DNA of 9,220 bases from CAYSBE01 sp964429245 (GTDB lineage: Bacteria > Bacteroidota > Bacteroidia > UKL13-3). The translations under genes and the position numbers were made by a program. Shown here piece by piece: positions 1-7,337 of this stretch (the stretch's first letter is position 1; every line of letters begins with the position of its first letter). The notes beneath the pieces are model-generated. The model was not told the origin of the DNA, did not search any database, and worked only from the letters and a program-made list of their open reading frames with translations. The stretch lies in contig CAYSBE010000100.1 of assembly GCA_964429245.1 (NCBI GenBank), positions 1-9,220 on the forward strand, given 5' to 3'.

Positions 1-2
1 AA

Positions 3-32
3 AACACCATTTTGTTTGAATTCATTTAACTC
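3..32 (+). other. Possible 5' remnant of the O-antigen ligase gene, with in-frame TAA
   Basis: Reading in the frame of the downstream ligase gene, codons from base 3 give the hydrophobic string NTILFEFI, then a TAA stop at 27-29, then Leu and the TTG taken as the start at 33. O-antigen ligases normally have more membrane segments before the point where this protein begins, so the string could be the tail of that missing N-terminal part. A change of a single base in the TAA would join the two. The left edge of the window prevents a firm decision between nonsense mutation, sequencing error and chance. Confidence 0.3.
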
Positions 33-1199
33 TTGTTTAAAATTTTCATCAAATCGGAATATGATACAAGGGTTTTTAAACATCCCATTACCATAGCCAT
101 AATAATAAACCTTGCTTGGCTTATTATCGCAAGTGTAAGCAGCGAAATGCCATTGGTTTCTTTTAAGTTTGTACTCTCCAGATTTTGGTATATTTTGGTA
201 TTTTATTTTATGACCATCATGTTGTTTATGAAGCGCAGGCAAATTGATAATTATTTGTGGTTGCACATGGCTTCATTGGCATTGGTAGTTGTTATTACCA
301 TGTATAAGCATTACCTCAAAGGTTTTTCCAAAGATGCTTCCTACGAAGTGATGCAACCTTTTTATGTAGCACATGGGATATATGCCGCAGCTTTGGCGTT
401 TTTTCTGCCAATGCTATTTATTGTAATGGCTTTTGGCGCAAAAATGAAACTTGCTCATTCGATGAGATGGATAGCAGGGTTGCTATTTTTTCTGTTTAGT
501 ATAGGTATTGTGTTTTCATTTACACGAGCTGCTTGGATCAGTGTTTTGGCATTATTGGGTTTAATTATTCCTTTGCTTTTGCGCATTCGTTTCAATCAGT
601 TATTGATGCTTGTAGCAACCGGAGGGGTCATCTTTCTAATTTTTAAAAATGATATTTATTATGCGCTTTCCAAAACACAGGAGGTGTCATCAAATGATAT
701 CAGTGTGCACCTTAAGTCAGTTTCAAATGTAAAGTCGGATGCTTCCAATGCCGAACGTATAAACAGGTGGATGAGTGCCATTGGGATGTTTAAGGAAAAG
801 CCTCACCTAGGTTTTGGTCCCGGTACGTATATGTTTACCTATGCTCCTTACCAACAGTTTAATTATGAAACCATCATCAGTACCAATTTTGGCGATGTTG
901 GAAATGCCCATAGTGAATACCTTGGTATGCTAAGTGAAGCCGGTTGGCCCGGTTTGGTTACACTATTACTGATGATATATGTTTTTTTACATGCATCTTT
1001 TCGATTATACTATCGTGGTGTTAATCAGTATGTACGATACATGGCGCTATCTGTAATGCTCGGCCTAACAACATACTTGGTTCACGGCACCATGAATAAC
1101 TACATGGAATCAGATAAAATTGCGGTATTGTGGTGGGGCAGTATGGCTATTATTACAGCTATGGATTTATACCACAACAAGCAAGAAACTGAATTATAG
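33..1199 (+). CDS. O-antigen ligase / Wzy-like polytopic membrane protein, probably N-terminally incomplete
   Basis: This is a membrane protein of the O-antigen ligase/polymerase (Wzy_C) family, which joins undecaprenyl-linked glycans to lipid A-core or to other acceptors at the periplasmic face. About ten hydrophobic segments are visible: roughly residues 18-36, 47-66, 74-90, 112-134, 145-164, 168-186, 190-205, 300-321, 335-352 and 365-380. The segment FSFTRAAW near 162-169 resembles the family's conserved S-R-aromatic patch. The long loop at about 206-298 carries AERINRW (R242, R245), GFGPGTY, and NAHSEYL with H293, which matches the loop Arg/His pattern of WaaL-like ligases. The 388 residues are shorter than usual for the family. 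The start is TTG and an in-frame TAA lies just upstream, so N-terminal membrane segments may be missing. It ends 15 bases from the convergent porX. The acceptor and glycan are unknown, and a Wzy polymerase is equally possible. Confidence 0.75.
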   Translation: MFKIFIKSEYDTRVFKHPITIAIIINLAWLIIASVSSEMPLVSFKFVLSRFWYILVFYFMTIMLFMKRRQIDNYLWLHMASLALVVVITMYKHYLKGFSKDASYEVMQPFYVAHGIYAAALAFFLPMLFIVMAFGAKMKLAHSMRWIAGLLFFLFSIGIVFSFTRAAWISVLALLGLIIPLLLRIRFNQLLMLVATGGVIFLIFKNDIYYALSKTQEVSSNDISVHLKSVSNVKSDASNAERINRWMSAIGMFKEKPHLGFGPGTYMFTYAPYQQFNYETIISTNFGDVGNAHSEYLGMLSEAGWPGLVTLLLMIYVFLHASFRLYYRGVNQYVRYMALSVMLGLTTYLVHGTMNNYMESDKIAVLWWGSMAIITAMDLYHNKQETEL

Positions 1200-1214
1200 G
1201 TAAAATCACTGCTC

Positions 1215-2768
1215 TTATTTGGTTTCAAGCACCACAAAAGGAACAATCATTTCTTCCATGCTGATGCCACCATGTTGAAATGAATTGTTGTACATATTAA
1301 CATGGTAATTGTAATTGTTTGGATAAGCCATAAAATGATTCTCATATGCAAATACAAATCGTGAGCTCATGTTTTGTCGTGGCAAAAACGCCTCTGCAGG
1401 ATCTTTGATGGTAAACAATTCATTTTCATTGTAACTCAGGTTTTTTCCTTGCTTGTATCGTAAATTGGTACTGGTGGCTTTATCACCAATAATTTTTACC
1501 GGATTGTTTACCCTAATGCTTCCATGATCGGTTGTAATAATCAGTTTAACCTTTTTCTGAGCTATTCTTTTTAGCGCATCAAATAGTGGAGAGTGTTCAA
1601 ACCAACTTTGGGTAATGCTACGATATGCTGCTTCATCTTCAGCCAATTCCTTCATCACATTCATTTCTGTGCGGGCATGGCTAAGCATATCAACAAAATT
1701 GTAGACAATTACATTCAATTTATTGTTAAATAAATTGGGTACTTTATCTACCAATTCTTTTCCTGCGTTAAGGTGAGTTATTTTGGTATATGAAGTTTTC
1801 TCTTTAAAATTTAGTTTGCCTAGGTTCCTAATGAGCAGGTCTTCTTCATGTAGGTTTTTACCTTCTTCATCTTGCTCATTTACCCAAAGGTCTTTATAAA
1901 TTTTTTCAATCTCAGATGGCATCATGCCTGCAAACAGTGCATTGCGGGCATAATGTGTTGTTGTAGGAAGTATGGCCATGTAAGTGTCTTCTTGCACCAC
2001 TTTAAAGTATTCAGTTAGGATGGGCTGTATCATTTTCCATTGGTCGAGCCTAAAATTATCGAGCACCAAAAGAAACACAGGTTCTGGATCAGTAAGTAGC
2101 GGGGCGAGTTTGCTCTTTAGCAGGTTGTGACTCATTGTAGGAGTTTCACTGTCCGGTTTTTGAAGAAATTTGATATACTGTTTTTTTATGAATTTTGTCC
2201 ATTCGCGATTGGCTTCCGTTTTTTGCATTAGCAGAATTTCATCCATGCCTGTATCACCCGAGTTGCTTAGCTCCAATTCCCAATAGATTAATTTACGGTA
2301 AATCGTAACCCATTCATCATATGTTGATACATCTGAAAGTTCCATGCCAATTTGCCTAAACTCTTGCTGATAGGTTTGAGCTGTTTTTTCAGTTACAAGT
2401 CGTTTGTTATCAAGTTGCTTCTTAATACTCAATAATATTTGGTTGGAGTTTACCGGTTTAATTAAGTAGTCGGCAATTTTGCTGCCTATGGCATCTTCCA
2501 TAATATGCTCTTCTTCACTTTTGGTGATCATGACAACCGGAATGTCTGGCTTCATCGTTTTGATGCGACTAAGTGTTTCTAAGCCAGAAATGCCCGGCAT
2601 GTTCTCATCTAAGAAGATAATATCATAATTGTTGTTTTTGCAAGCATCAATAGCATCAATTCCATTTGTTACTTTATCTACAATAAATCCTTTATTGGTT
2701 AAGAAAACTATATGAGGTTTGAGTAATTCAATTTCATCGTCTGCCCATAAAATGTGGGTATTCTGCAT
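1215..2768 (-). CDS. porX: PorX-type response regulator with PglZ/alkaline-phosphatase-like domain
   Basis: This two-domain cytoplasmic protein matches PorX, which works with the kinase PorY to control type IX secretion genes in Porphyromonas and other Bacteroidota. The receiver domain (about 3-120) is complete: acidic pair D10/D11, phospho-acceptor D54 in FLDENMPG, T82 and K104-P105. A helical linker (about 121-220) follows. The C-terminal PglZ-like domain (about 228-517) belongs to the alkaline phosphatase superfamily and shows D237 in VLDNFR, the T269-T271 run in PTTTHYARN, D360 and H364 in NFVDMLSH, D414-H415 in TTDHGS and H499 in QHGG. These are candidate metal and nucleophile positions. 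Structural and biochemical work on PorX shows a zinc-dependent phosphodiesterase acting on oligonucleotides. There is no DNA-binding domain. The length of 517 is typical. No porY or sigma-factor gene lies in the window. It is divergent from the HD-domain gene. Confidence 0.93.
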   Translation of the reverse strand: MQNTHILWADDEIELLKPHIVFLTNKGFIVDKVTNGIDAIDACKNNNYDIIFLDENMPGISGLETLSRIKTMKPDIPVVMITKSEEEHIMEDAIGSKIADYLIKPVNSNQILLSIKKQLDNKRLVTEKTAQTYQQEFRQIGMELSDVSTYDEWVTIYRKLIYWELELSNSGDTGMDEILLMQKTEANREWTKFIKKQYIKFLQKPDSETPTMSHNLLKSKLAPLLTDPEPVFLLVLDNFRLDQWKMIQPILTEYFKVVQEDTYMAILPTTTHYARNALFAGMMPSEIEKIYKDLWVNEQDEEGKNLHEEDLLIRNLGKLNFKEKTSYTKITHLNAGKELVDKVPNLFNNKLNVIVYNFVDMLSHARTEMNVMKELAEDEAAYRSITQSWFEHSPLFDALKRIAQKKVKLIITTDHGSIRVNNPVKIIGDKATSTNLRYKQGKNLSYNENELFTIKDPAEAFLPRQNMSSRFVFAYENHFMAYPNNYNYHVNMYNNSFQHGGISMEEMIVPFVVLETK

Positions 2769-2776
2769 ATCTGTGT

Positions 2777-2784
2777 TATTTTTG
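2777..2784 (+). promoter_or_regulatory. Candidate Bacteroidota -7 promoter element for the HD-lpx operon
   Basis: TATTTTTG matches the Bacteroidota -7 consensus TAnnTTTG exactly. It sits in the 53-base gap between divergent porX and the HD gene and would give a leader of about 30 bases before the GTG at 2822. No clear -33 TTG element is visible at the expected distance upstream, so the call rests on one short motif in AT-rich DNA. On the opposite strand I found only an imperfect match (TTAATTTG) that could serve porX. Confidence 0.35.
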
Positions 2785-2821
2785 TTACGTAATACAAATT
2801 AACGCTAAAACCCAAGTAAAA

Positions 2822-4057
2822 GTGTATCAACCTTTAAATAAAAACAAAGTCATTAACGATCCCGTGTATGGATTGGTACATATTAAGCATTCGCTGATAT
2901 ATGATTTAATTGAACATCCCTATTTTCAAAGACTTCGTAGGATTAAACAATTAGGGTTATCTGGTTTGGTTTATCCGGGTGCGTTGCATACCCGTTTTCA
3001 GCACGTAATTGGAGCCATGAGTTTAACCCAACAAGCTGTGGATGTACTGAGAAATAAGAAAGTAGAAATAACTGTTGAGGAGGAAGAAGCCGTATGTATT
3101 GCCGTATTGCTGCATGATTTAGGACACGGACCCTATTCGCATACACTTGAGCACATCATTATCCCTGAAGTAAGTCATGAGGCCATTACTATTGCTTTTA
3201 TGCATCAGTTAAATAGGCAGTATGAAGGCAAGCTTTCTTTGGCCATTGAAATCTTTAAGGATAATTATTCCAAGCGTTTTTTGCATCAATTGGTAAGTGG
3301 TCAATTGGATATGGACAGACTCGATTATTTAAGAAGAGATAGTTTCTATACCGGAGTGCAGGAAGGAATAATAGGGCACGACAGAATTATTCAAATGTTG
3401 AATGTGCATAATAACGAACTGGTTATTGATGAAAAAGGGATTTACAGTATTGAGAAATTTTTGATAGCCCGAAGGTTAATGTACTGGCAAGTTTACTTAC
3501 ATAAAACCGTACTTGCCGCAGAAGAAGTGCTAATTAAAATATTGAAAAGGGCAAAAGAACTTGCACTTCAAAAAACAGAACTCTTTGCCACACCTGATTT
3601 TGCCTATTTTATTTATAATCAGGTTTCTGCAGATAATTTTCTAACATCTTTAGATGCGCTTGAAATTTATAGTCGCTTAGATGATTTTGATGTGTTTGCT
3701 TCTATAAAAGTTTGGTGCAACCATGACGACAAGGTTCTATCTGAATTATGCAGACAATTGGTGTATAGGCGTTTGCCAAAAGTGGAACTTACCAATGAAC
3801 CGGTAAGTGAGAAGCGAATTGAAGAGATCAAATCAAAAATTGCTAGTGTCCAAAATTTTTCTTTGAATGAGCTTCAGTATTTTGTTTTTACCGATAGTGT
3901 TAGCAACAAAGCGTACAGTCCTGAAGGCTTCAATATTAAGGTTTTATATAGAAATGGAACCGTAAAAGACATCGTACAAGCATCTGACCTAGAAAACATA
4001 CAATACCTGTCAAAGGCCGTCAGGAAATACTTTTTATGTTATCCAAAAAACGTATAA
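2822..4057 (+). CDS. HD-domain phosphohydrolase (SAMHD1/dGTPase-like), role unknown
   Basis: This is a predicted cytoplasmic metal-dependent phosphohydrolase of the HD superfamily. The full H...HD...D signature is present: H61 in TRFQHVIGA, H98-D99 in LLHDLGHGPYSH, and D165 in the DMDRLDYLRRD segment, which resembles the distal Asp region of SAMHD1-type enzymes. The N-terminal block NDPVYGLV and HPYFQRLRRIKQLG is typical of this Bacteroidota group. The last 170 or so residues have no motif I can name. Family members act on dNTPs or other phosphorylated compounds, but the substrate here cannot be read from the sequence. The start is GTG: no ATG fits, and the GTG places the conserved NDPVYG block about 12 residues in. 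The gene ends 30 bases before lpxD on the same strand, so it probably heads the lipid A operon. It is also divergent from porX across a short shared promoter region. Confidence 0.85.
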   Translation: MYQPLNKNKVINDPVYGLVHIKHSLIYDLIEHPYFQRLRRIKQLGLSGLVYPGALHTRFQHVIGAMSLTQQAVDVLRNKKVEITVEEEEAVCIAVLLHDLGHGPYSHTLEHIIIPEVSHEAITIAFMHQLNRQYEGKLSLAIEIFKDNYSKRFLHQLVSGQLDMDRLDYLRRDSFYTGVQEGIIGHDRIIQMLNVHNNELVIDEKGIYSIEKFLIARRLMYWQVYLHKTVLAAEEVLIKILKRAKELALQKTELFATPDFAYFIYNQVSADNFLTSLDALEIYSRLDDFDVFASIKVWCNHDDKVLSELCRQLVYRRLPKVELTNEPVSEKRIEEIKSKIASVQNFSLNELQYFVFTDSVSNKAYSPEGFNIKVLYRNGTVKDIVQASDLENIQYLSKAVRKYFLCYPKNV

Positions 4058-4087
4058 ATTGCCAAGCTATACAGCTAATCAATAATC

Positions 4088-5140
4088 ATGCAATTAAGAG
4101 CGGGTGAAATCGCACATATATTAAACGGAACTGTGGATGGAGATGCAAATGTAATCTTGTCAAAAATTGCCAAGATTGAAGAGGGAGAACCCAACGCTTT
4201 ATCATTTCTTGCCAATCCTAAATATGAGCCTTACATCTATGAAACCCAAAGCTCTGCTGTATTGGTGAGCAAAGATTTTAAGCCCACACAAAACATTCAA
4301 ACAACTCTTATAAGGGTAGAAGATCCATATGCAGCATTTACAAAACTGCTTGAAATGGTTACACAGTCACAAAATCAAGAAACGGGAGTACATCCAACTG
4401 CATTTGTTCATCCAACTGCAACGCTAGCTGAGGGTGTATATGTTGGACCGCTTGCTGTTATTGATGATGGAGCTGTAATTGGCAAAGCTTGTCGCATTAT
4501 GGCTAAGGCCTATATTGGCAAGGGGGTTTCGATAGGAGAACAATCTATCATTTACCCGGGTGTCATGATAAATTATCAATGTAAAATTGGCAGTCGATGC
4601 ATTATACATTCAGGAACGGTAGTCGGAAGTGATGGTTTTGGGTTTGCACCATTACCGGACAAATCCTACAAAAAAATTCCTCAAACAGGGAATGTAATTA
4701 TTGAAAATGACGTGGAAATTGGTGCTAATTGTGCCATTGACCGAGCCACCATAGGAAGCACCATTATTAGAAATGGCGCAAAACTTGATAATCTTGTTCA
4801 AATTGCACATAATGTAGAAGTTGGAGAACACACTGTCATTGCATCCCAAACAGGTATAGCCGGAAGTACCAAGATTGGAAAGTATTGCATCATTGCAGGA
4901 CAGGTGGGTTTTGTAGGACATATTACCATAGCAGACGGAAACACATTTGCAGCCCAATCAGGTATAAGCAATAGCATTAAAGAGCCCAATCAGAAGTGGT
5001 TTGGTTCACCAGCATTTGATTATGGTAAAGCATTGCGTGCGTATACCATATATAAAAACTTGCCCGATATAGAAAAACGTATTAGGGAACTAGAACAAAA
5101 AATATCAGATTTATCTGAAAATCACAAGAGCAATAAATGA
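4088..5140 (+). CDS. lpxD: UDP-3-O-(3-hydroxyacyl)glucosamine N-acyltransferase LpxD
   Basis: This cytoplasmic, typically trimeric enzyme makes the third step of lipid A synthesis by moving a 3-hydroxyacyl chain from ACP onto the 2-amino group of UDP-3-O-acyl-glucosamine. The N-terminal uridine-binding domain (about 1-95) includes LSFLANPKYEPYIY. A long left-handed beta-helix of hexapeptide repeats follows (about 100-315; for example HPTAFVHPTATLAEG, then many I-G-x4 turns). Next comes a C-terminal helix rich in charged residues (about 325-350). The catalytic His is H241 in QIAHNVEVG, and VVGSDGFGFAP is the usual LpxD signature. The 350-residue length is normal. The ATG at 4088 gives the usual family start (MQLRAGEIAHILNG). 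The stop overlaps the lpxC start in an ATGA, so the two are likely translationally coupled. Confidence 0.97.
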   Translation: MQLRAGEIAHILNGTVDGDANVILSKIAKIEEGEPNALSFLANPKYEPYIYETQSSAVLVSKDFKPTQNIQTTLIRVEDPYAAFTKLLEMVTQSQNQETGVHPTAFVHPTATLAEGVYVGPLAVIDDGAVIGKACRIMAKAYIGKGVSIGEQSIIYPGVMINYQCKIGSRCIIHSGTVVGSDGFGFAPLPDKSYKKIPQTGNVIIENDVEIGANCAIDRATIGSTIIRNGAKLDNLVQIAHNVEVGEHTVIASQTGIAGSTKIGKYCIIAGQVGFVGHITIADGNTFAAQSGISNSIKEPNQKWFGSPAFDYGKALRAYTIYKNLPDIEKRIRELEQKISDLSENHKSNK

Positions 5141-6525
5141 AACAACAAACCATAAAAAAAGCGGTGACGCTAAGTGGTGTAGGACTGCACACAGGAGTAA
5201 ATGTAACGTTAACGTTTAATCCTGCACCGGAGAATCACGGTATAAAATTTCAACGCATTGATATGCCCGGAAAACCTATTATAGATGCGGATGTAGACAA
5301 TGTAACGGATGTTTCGAGAGGAACCACGTTGGAGCAAAATGGTGGAAAAGTTGCAACTGTGGAACATGTAATGGCATCACTTGCCGGTTTGGAAATTGAT
5401 AATTGCCTCGTACATATTGATGCAGAAGAAACACCAATTATGGATGGAAGTGCACAATATTTTATAAAAGCACTCAAAGAAGCAGGCATTTTAATGCAAG
5501 ACGCAGACAGAGAATACTTTTCAATACCGCAGAATGTGTATTACAACGAGCAAGACCGTAGTGTAGAAATGATAGCTATGCCGCTGGATGACTACCGCTT
5601 AACGGTAATGGTTGATTATAATTCAACCGTGTTGGGGAGTCAGCACGCCTCTATTACAAGCATGAAAGAGTTTGAGCCTGAAGTAGGTTCATGCCGCACT
5701 TTTTGTTTCCTTCATGAACTCGAAATGTTGTACAACAATAACTTGATACGCGGTGGTGACTTGAATAATGCCATTGTTATTGTTGACAGGGTGATTGAAG
5801 ACAGTGAATTGGAACACCTGGCAAAAATGTTTAACAAACCAAAAGTGGAAGTAAAAAAAGAAGGAATATTAAACAATGTAGACCTTCGTTTTCATAATGA
5901 ACCGGCAAGGCATAAGTTGCTAGATTTGGTTGGTGATTTGGCATTGATAGGAACGCCTATTCGTGCGCAGATTATGGCAGCTCGTCCAGGGCATGCTGCA
6001 AATGTGGCTTTTGGAAAGAAAATAAAAGCGCTGATTAAAAAAGCCAGAAATACGGTAAATGTTCCCAAGTACGATCCAAACAAAGAACCTGTTTTCAATG
6101 CACAGCAAATTTCAGGAATGTTGCCACATAAATACCCATTTTTGTTGGTAGATAAAGTTATTGATATCACCAAAACCAGTATTACGGCAGTAAAAAATAT
6201 AACATTCAATGAACCATTTTTTCAAGGACATTTCCCGGGTAATCCTGTTATGCCTGGCGTACTTATCATCGAGGCTATGGCTCAGGCAGGAGGGGTAATG
6301 ATTCTATCAGCTGTAGAAGATCCGGAGAATTACAATACCTATTTCATGAAAATTGATAATGCTAAGTTCAAAGAAAAAGTATTGCCGGGCGATACGCTTA
6401 TATTCAAATTAGAAATGATTGCGCCTATGAGAAGGGGAGTATGTGTAATGAAAGCTTCTGCTTTTGTAGGAGAAAAATTGGTGTGTGAAGCAGAACTTAT
6501 GGCACAAGTAGCAAAGAAAAATTAA
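5137..6525 (+). CDS. lpxC-fabZ: Bifunctional LpxC deacetylase / FabZ 3-hydroxyacyl-ACP dehydratase
   Basis: The 462 residues hold two fused enzymes. The N-terminal part (about 1-305) is LpxC, the zinc deacetylase that commits UDP-3-O-acyl-GlcNAc to lipid A. It shows VEHVMASL with E76 and zinc ligand H77, IMDGSAQYF (D103), RHKLLDLVGDL with H259 and D263, and GHAANV with H286. A short linker (about 306-318) leads to FabZ (about 319-462), with MLPHKYPFLLVDKV, the catalytic H365 in GHFPGNPVMPG and E379 in EAMAQAGG. FabZ dehydrates 3-hydroxyacyl-ACP in fatty acid elongation and so competes with LpxA/LpxD for the same acyl-ACP. Both active sites look intact. This fusion is a known trait of Bacteroidota. 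It starts inside the lpxD stop (4-base overlap) and is followed 23 bases later by lpxA. Confidence 0.97.
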   Translation: MKQQTIKKAVTLSGVGLHTGVNVTLTFNPAPENHGIKFQRIDMPGKPIIDADVDNVTDVSRGTTLEQNGGKVATVEHVMASLAGLEIDNCLVHIDAEETPIMDGSAQYFIKALKEAGILMQDADREYFSIPQNVYYNEQDRSVEMIAMPLDDYRLTVMVDYNSTVLGSQHASITSMKEFEPEVGSCRTFCFLHELEMLYNNNLIRGGDLNNAIVIVDRVIEDSELEHLAKMFNKPKVEVKKEGILNNVDLRFHNEPARHKLLDLVGDLALIGTPIRAQIMAARPGHAANVAFGKKIKALIKKARNTVNVPKYDPNKEPVFNAQQISGMLPHKYPFLLVDKVIDITKTSITAVKNITFNEPFFQGHFPGNPVMPGVLIIEAMAQAGGVMILSAVEDPENYNTYFMKIDNAKFKEKVLPGDTLIFKLEMIAPMRRGVCVMKASAFVGEKLVCEAELMAQVAKKN

Positions 6526-6548
6526 CAAAATAGAAACCTATCAAATAC

Positions 6549-7337
6549 ATGATTCAAACCTTATCATATGTTGATCTTCAGGCAAAAGTAGCCGATAATG
6601 TTGTAATTGAACCCTTTAGTGTAATTCATAAAAATGTAGTGATAGGAGAGGGCACTTGGATTGGATCCAATGTAACCATATTCCCTGGTGCACGTATCGG
6701 TAAAAATTGTAAAATTTTTCCGGGAGCAGTCATTTCAGCCGTACCTCAAGATTTAAAATTTAATGGGGAAGATACCACCGTTGAGATTGGAGATAACAGC
6801 ACCATTAGAGAATGTGTAACCATTAACAGGGGAACAGCAGATAAACATGTTACAAGGGTAGGCTCTAATTGCTTGCTTATGGCATATGTGCATTTAGCCC
6901 ACGATGTGATTATTGGGAATCATGTAATCATTGCAAATGGCGTACAAATAGCAGGGCATGTTGAAATTGCTGATAATGCAAGAATTGGTGGATTGTGTGC
7001 CATTCACCAATTTGTTAAAATCGGTAGACATGTGATGATTGAGGGAGGTTCTATGGTGAGCAAAGACGTTCCCCCCTTTACAAAATCGGGTAGGTATCCA
7101 CTCTCATATGAAGGTGTTAACTCAATCGGGTTACGCAGAACAGGGTTTAGTAACGAAAAAATAAATGAAATTCAGGATGTTTACCGCAAACTCTTTGTAC
7201 ATAATAGCAATGTAGGCAAGGCTTTGAAAATTATTGAAGCAGAAATGGAAGCCACTCCTGAAAGAGATGAAATACTTACCTTCGTTAAGCAATCAGAACG
7301 GGGAGTAATGAAAGGATTTCAAAACAAAAGAGGTTGA
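6549..7337 (+). CDS. lpxA: UDP-N-acetylglucosamine O-acyltransferase LpxA
   Basis: LpxA catalyses the first lipid A step, transferring a 3-hydroxyacyl group from ACP to the 3-OH of UDP-GlcNAc. The protein has the normal length (262) and order: a left-handed beta-helix of hexapeptide repeats (about 8-185) and a C-terminal helical domain (about 190-262). Landmarks are VPQDLKFNGEDT, the RECVTINRGT segment, catalytic H118 in HLAHDVIIGNH, AIHQFVKIG and SIGLRRTGFS. In the region DVPPFTKSGRYPLSYEG, a by-eye alignment to E. coli puts an Arg where the acyl-chain ruler Gly173 lies, so chain length probably differs from C14. The ATG follows lpxC-fabZ by 23 bases. The TGA stop overlaps the TTG start of the ABC gene, which suggests coupled translation. 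Confidence 0.97.
   Translation: MIQTLSYVDLQAKVADNVVIEPFSVIHKNVVIGEGTWIGSNVTIFPGARIGKNCKIFPGAVISAVPQDLKFNGEDTTVEIGDNSTIRECVTINRGTADKHVTRVGSNCLLMAYVHLAHDVIIGNHVIIANGVQIAGHVEIADNARIGGLCAIHQFVKIGRHVMIEGGSMVSKDVPPFTKSGRYPLSYEGVNSIGLRRTGFSNEKINEIQDVYRKLFVHNSNVGKALKIIEAEMEATPERDEILTFVKQSERGVMKGFQNKRG

Noticed and set aside
1197..1260. A bidirectional terminator between the ligase gene and porX
   Set aside because: The 15-base gap and flanks show no convincing stem followed by a T-run on either strand.
1215..2060. The PglZ-like domain as a sign of a BREX or Pgl phage-defence system
   Set aside because: The domain is fused to an intact receiver domain, as in PorX, and no other BREX gene (methyltransferase, BrxC-like ATPase, Lon-like protease) is present.
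4391..4420. Exact 12-base direct repeat (catccaactgca, at 4391-4402 and 4409-4420)
   Set aside because: It encodes the repeated HPTA of the first hexapeptide turns in LpxD, so it is explained by the protein's beta-helix and is not a mobile or CRISPR repeat.
4424..4989. Open frames on the minus strand inside lpxD
   Set aside because: They are low-complexity, Cys- and Asn-rich translations opposite a strongly conserved gene, with no family resemblance.
5250..6209. Open frames on the minus strand inside lpxC-fabZ
   Set aside because: They lie antisense to residues that are clearly conserved in LpxC and FabZ, and their translations have no recognisable motif.
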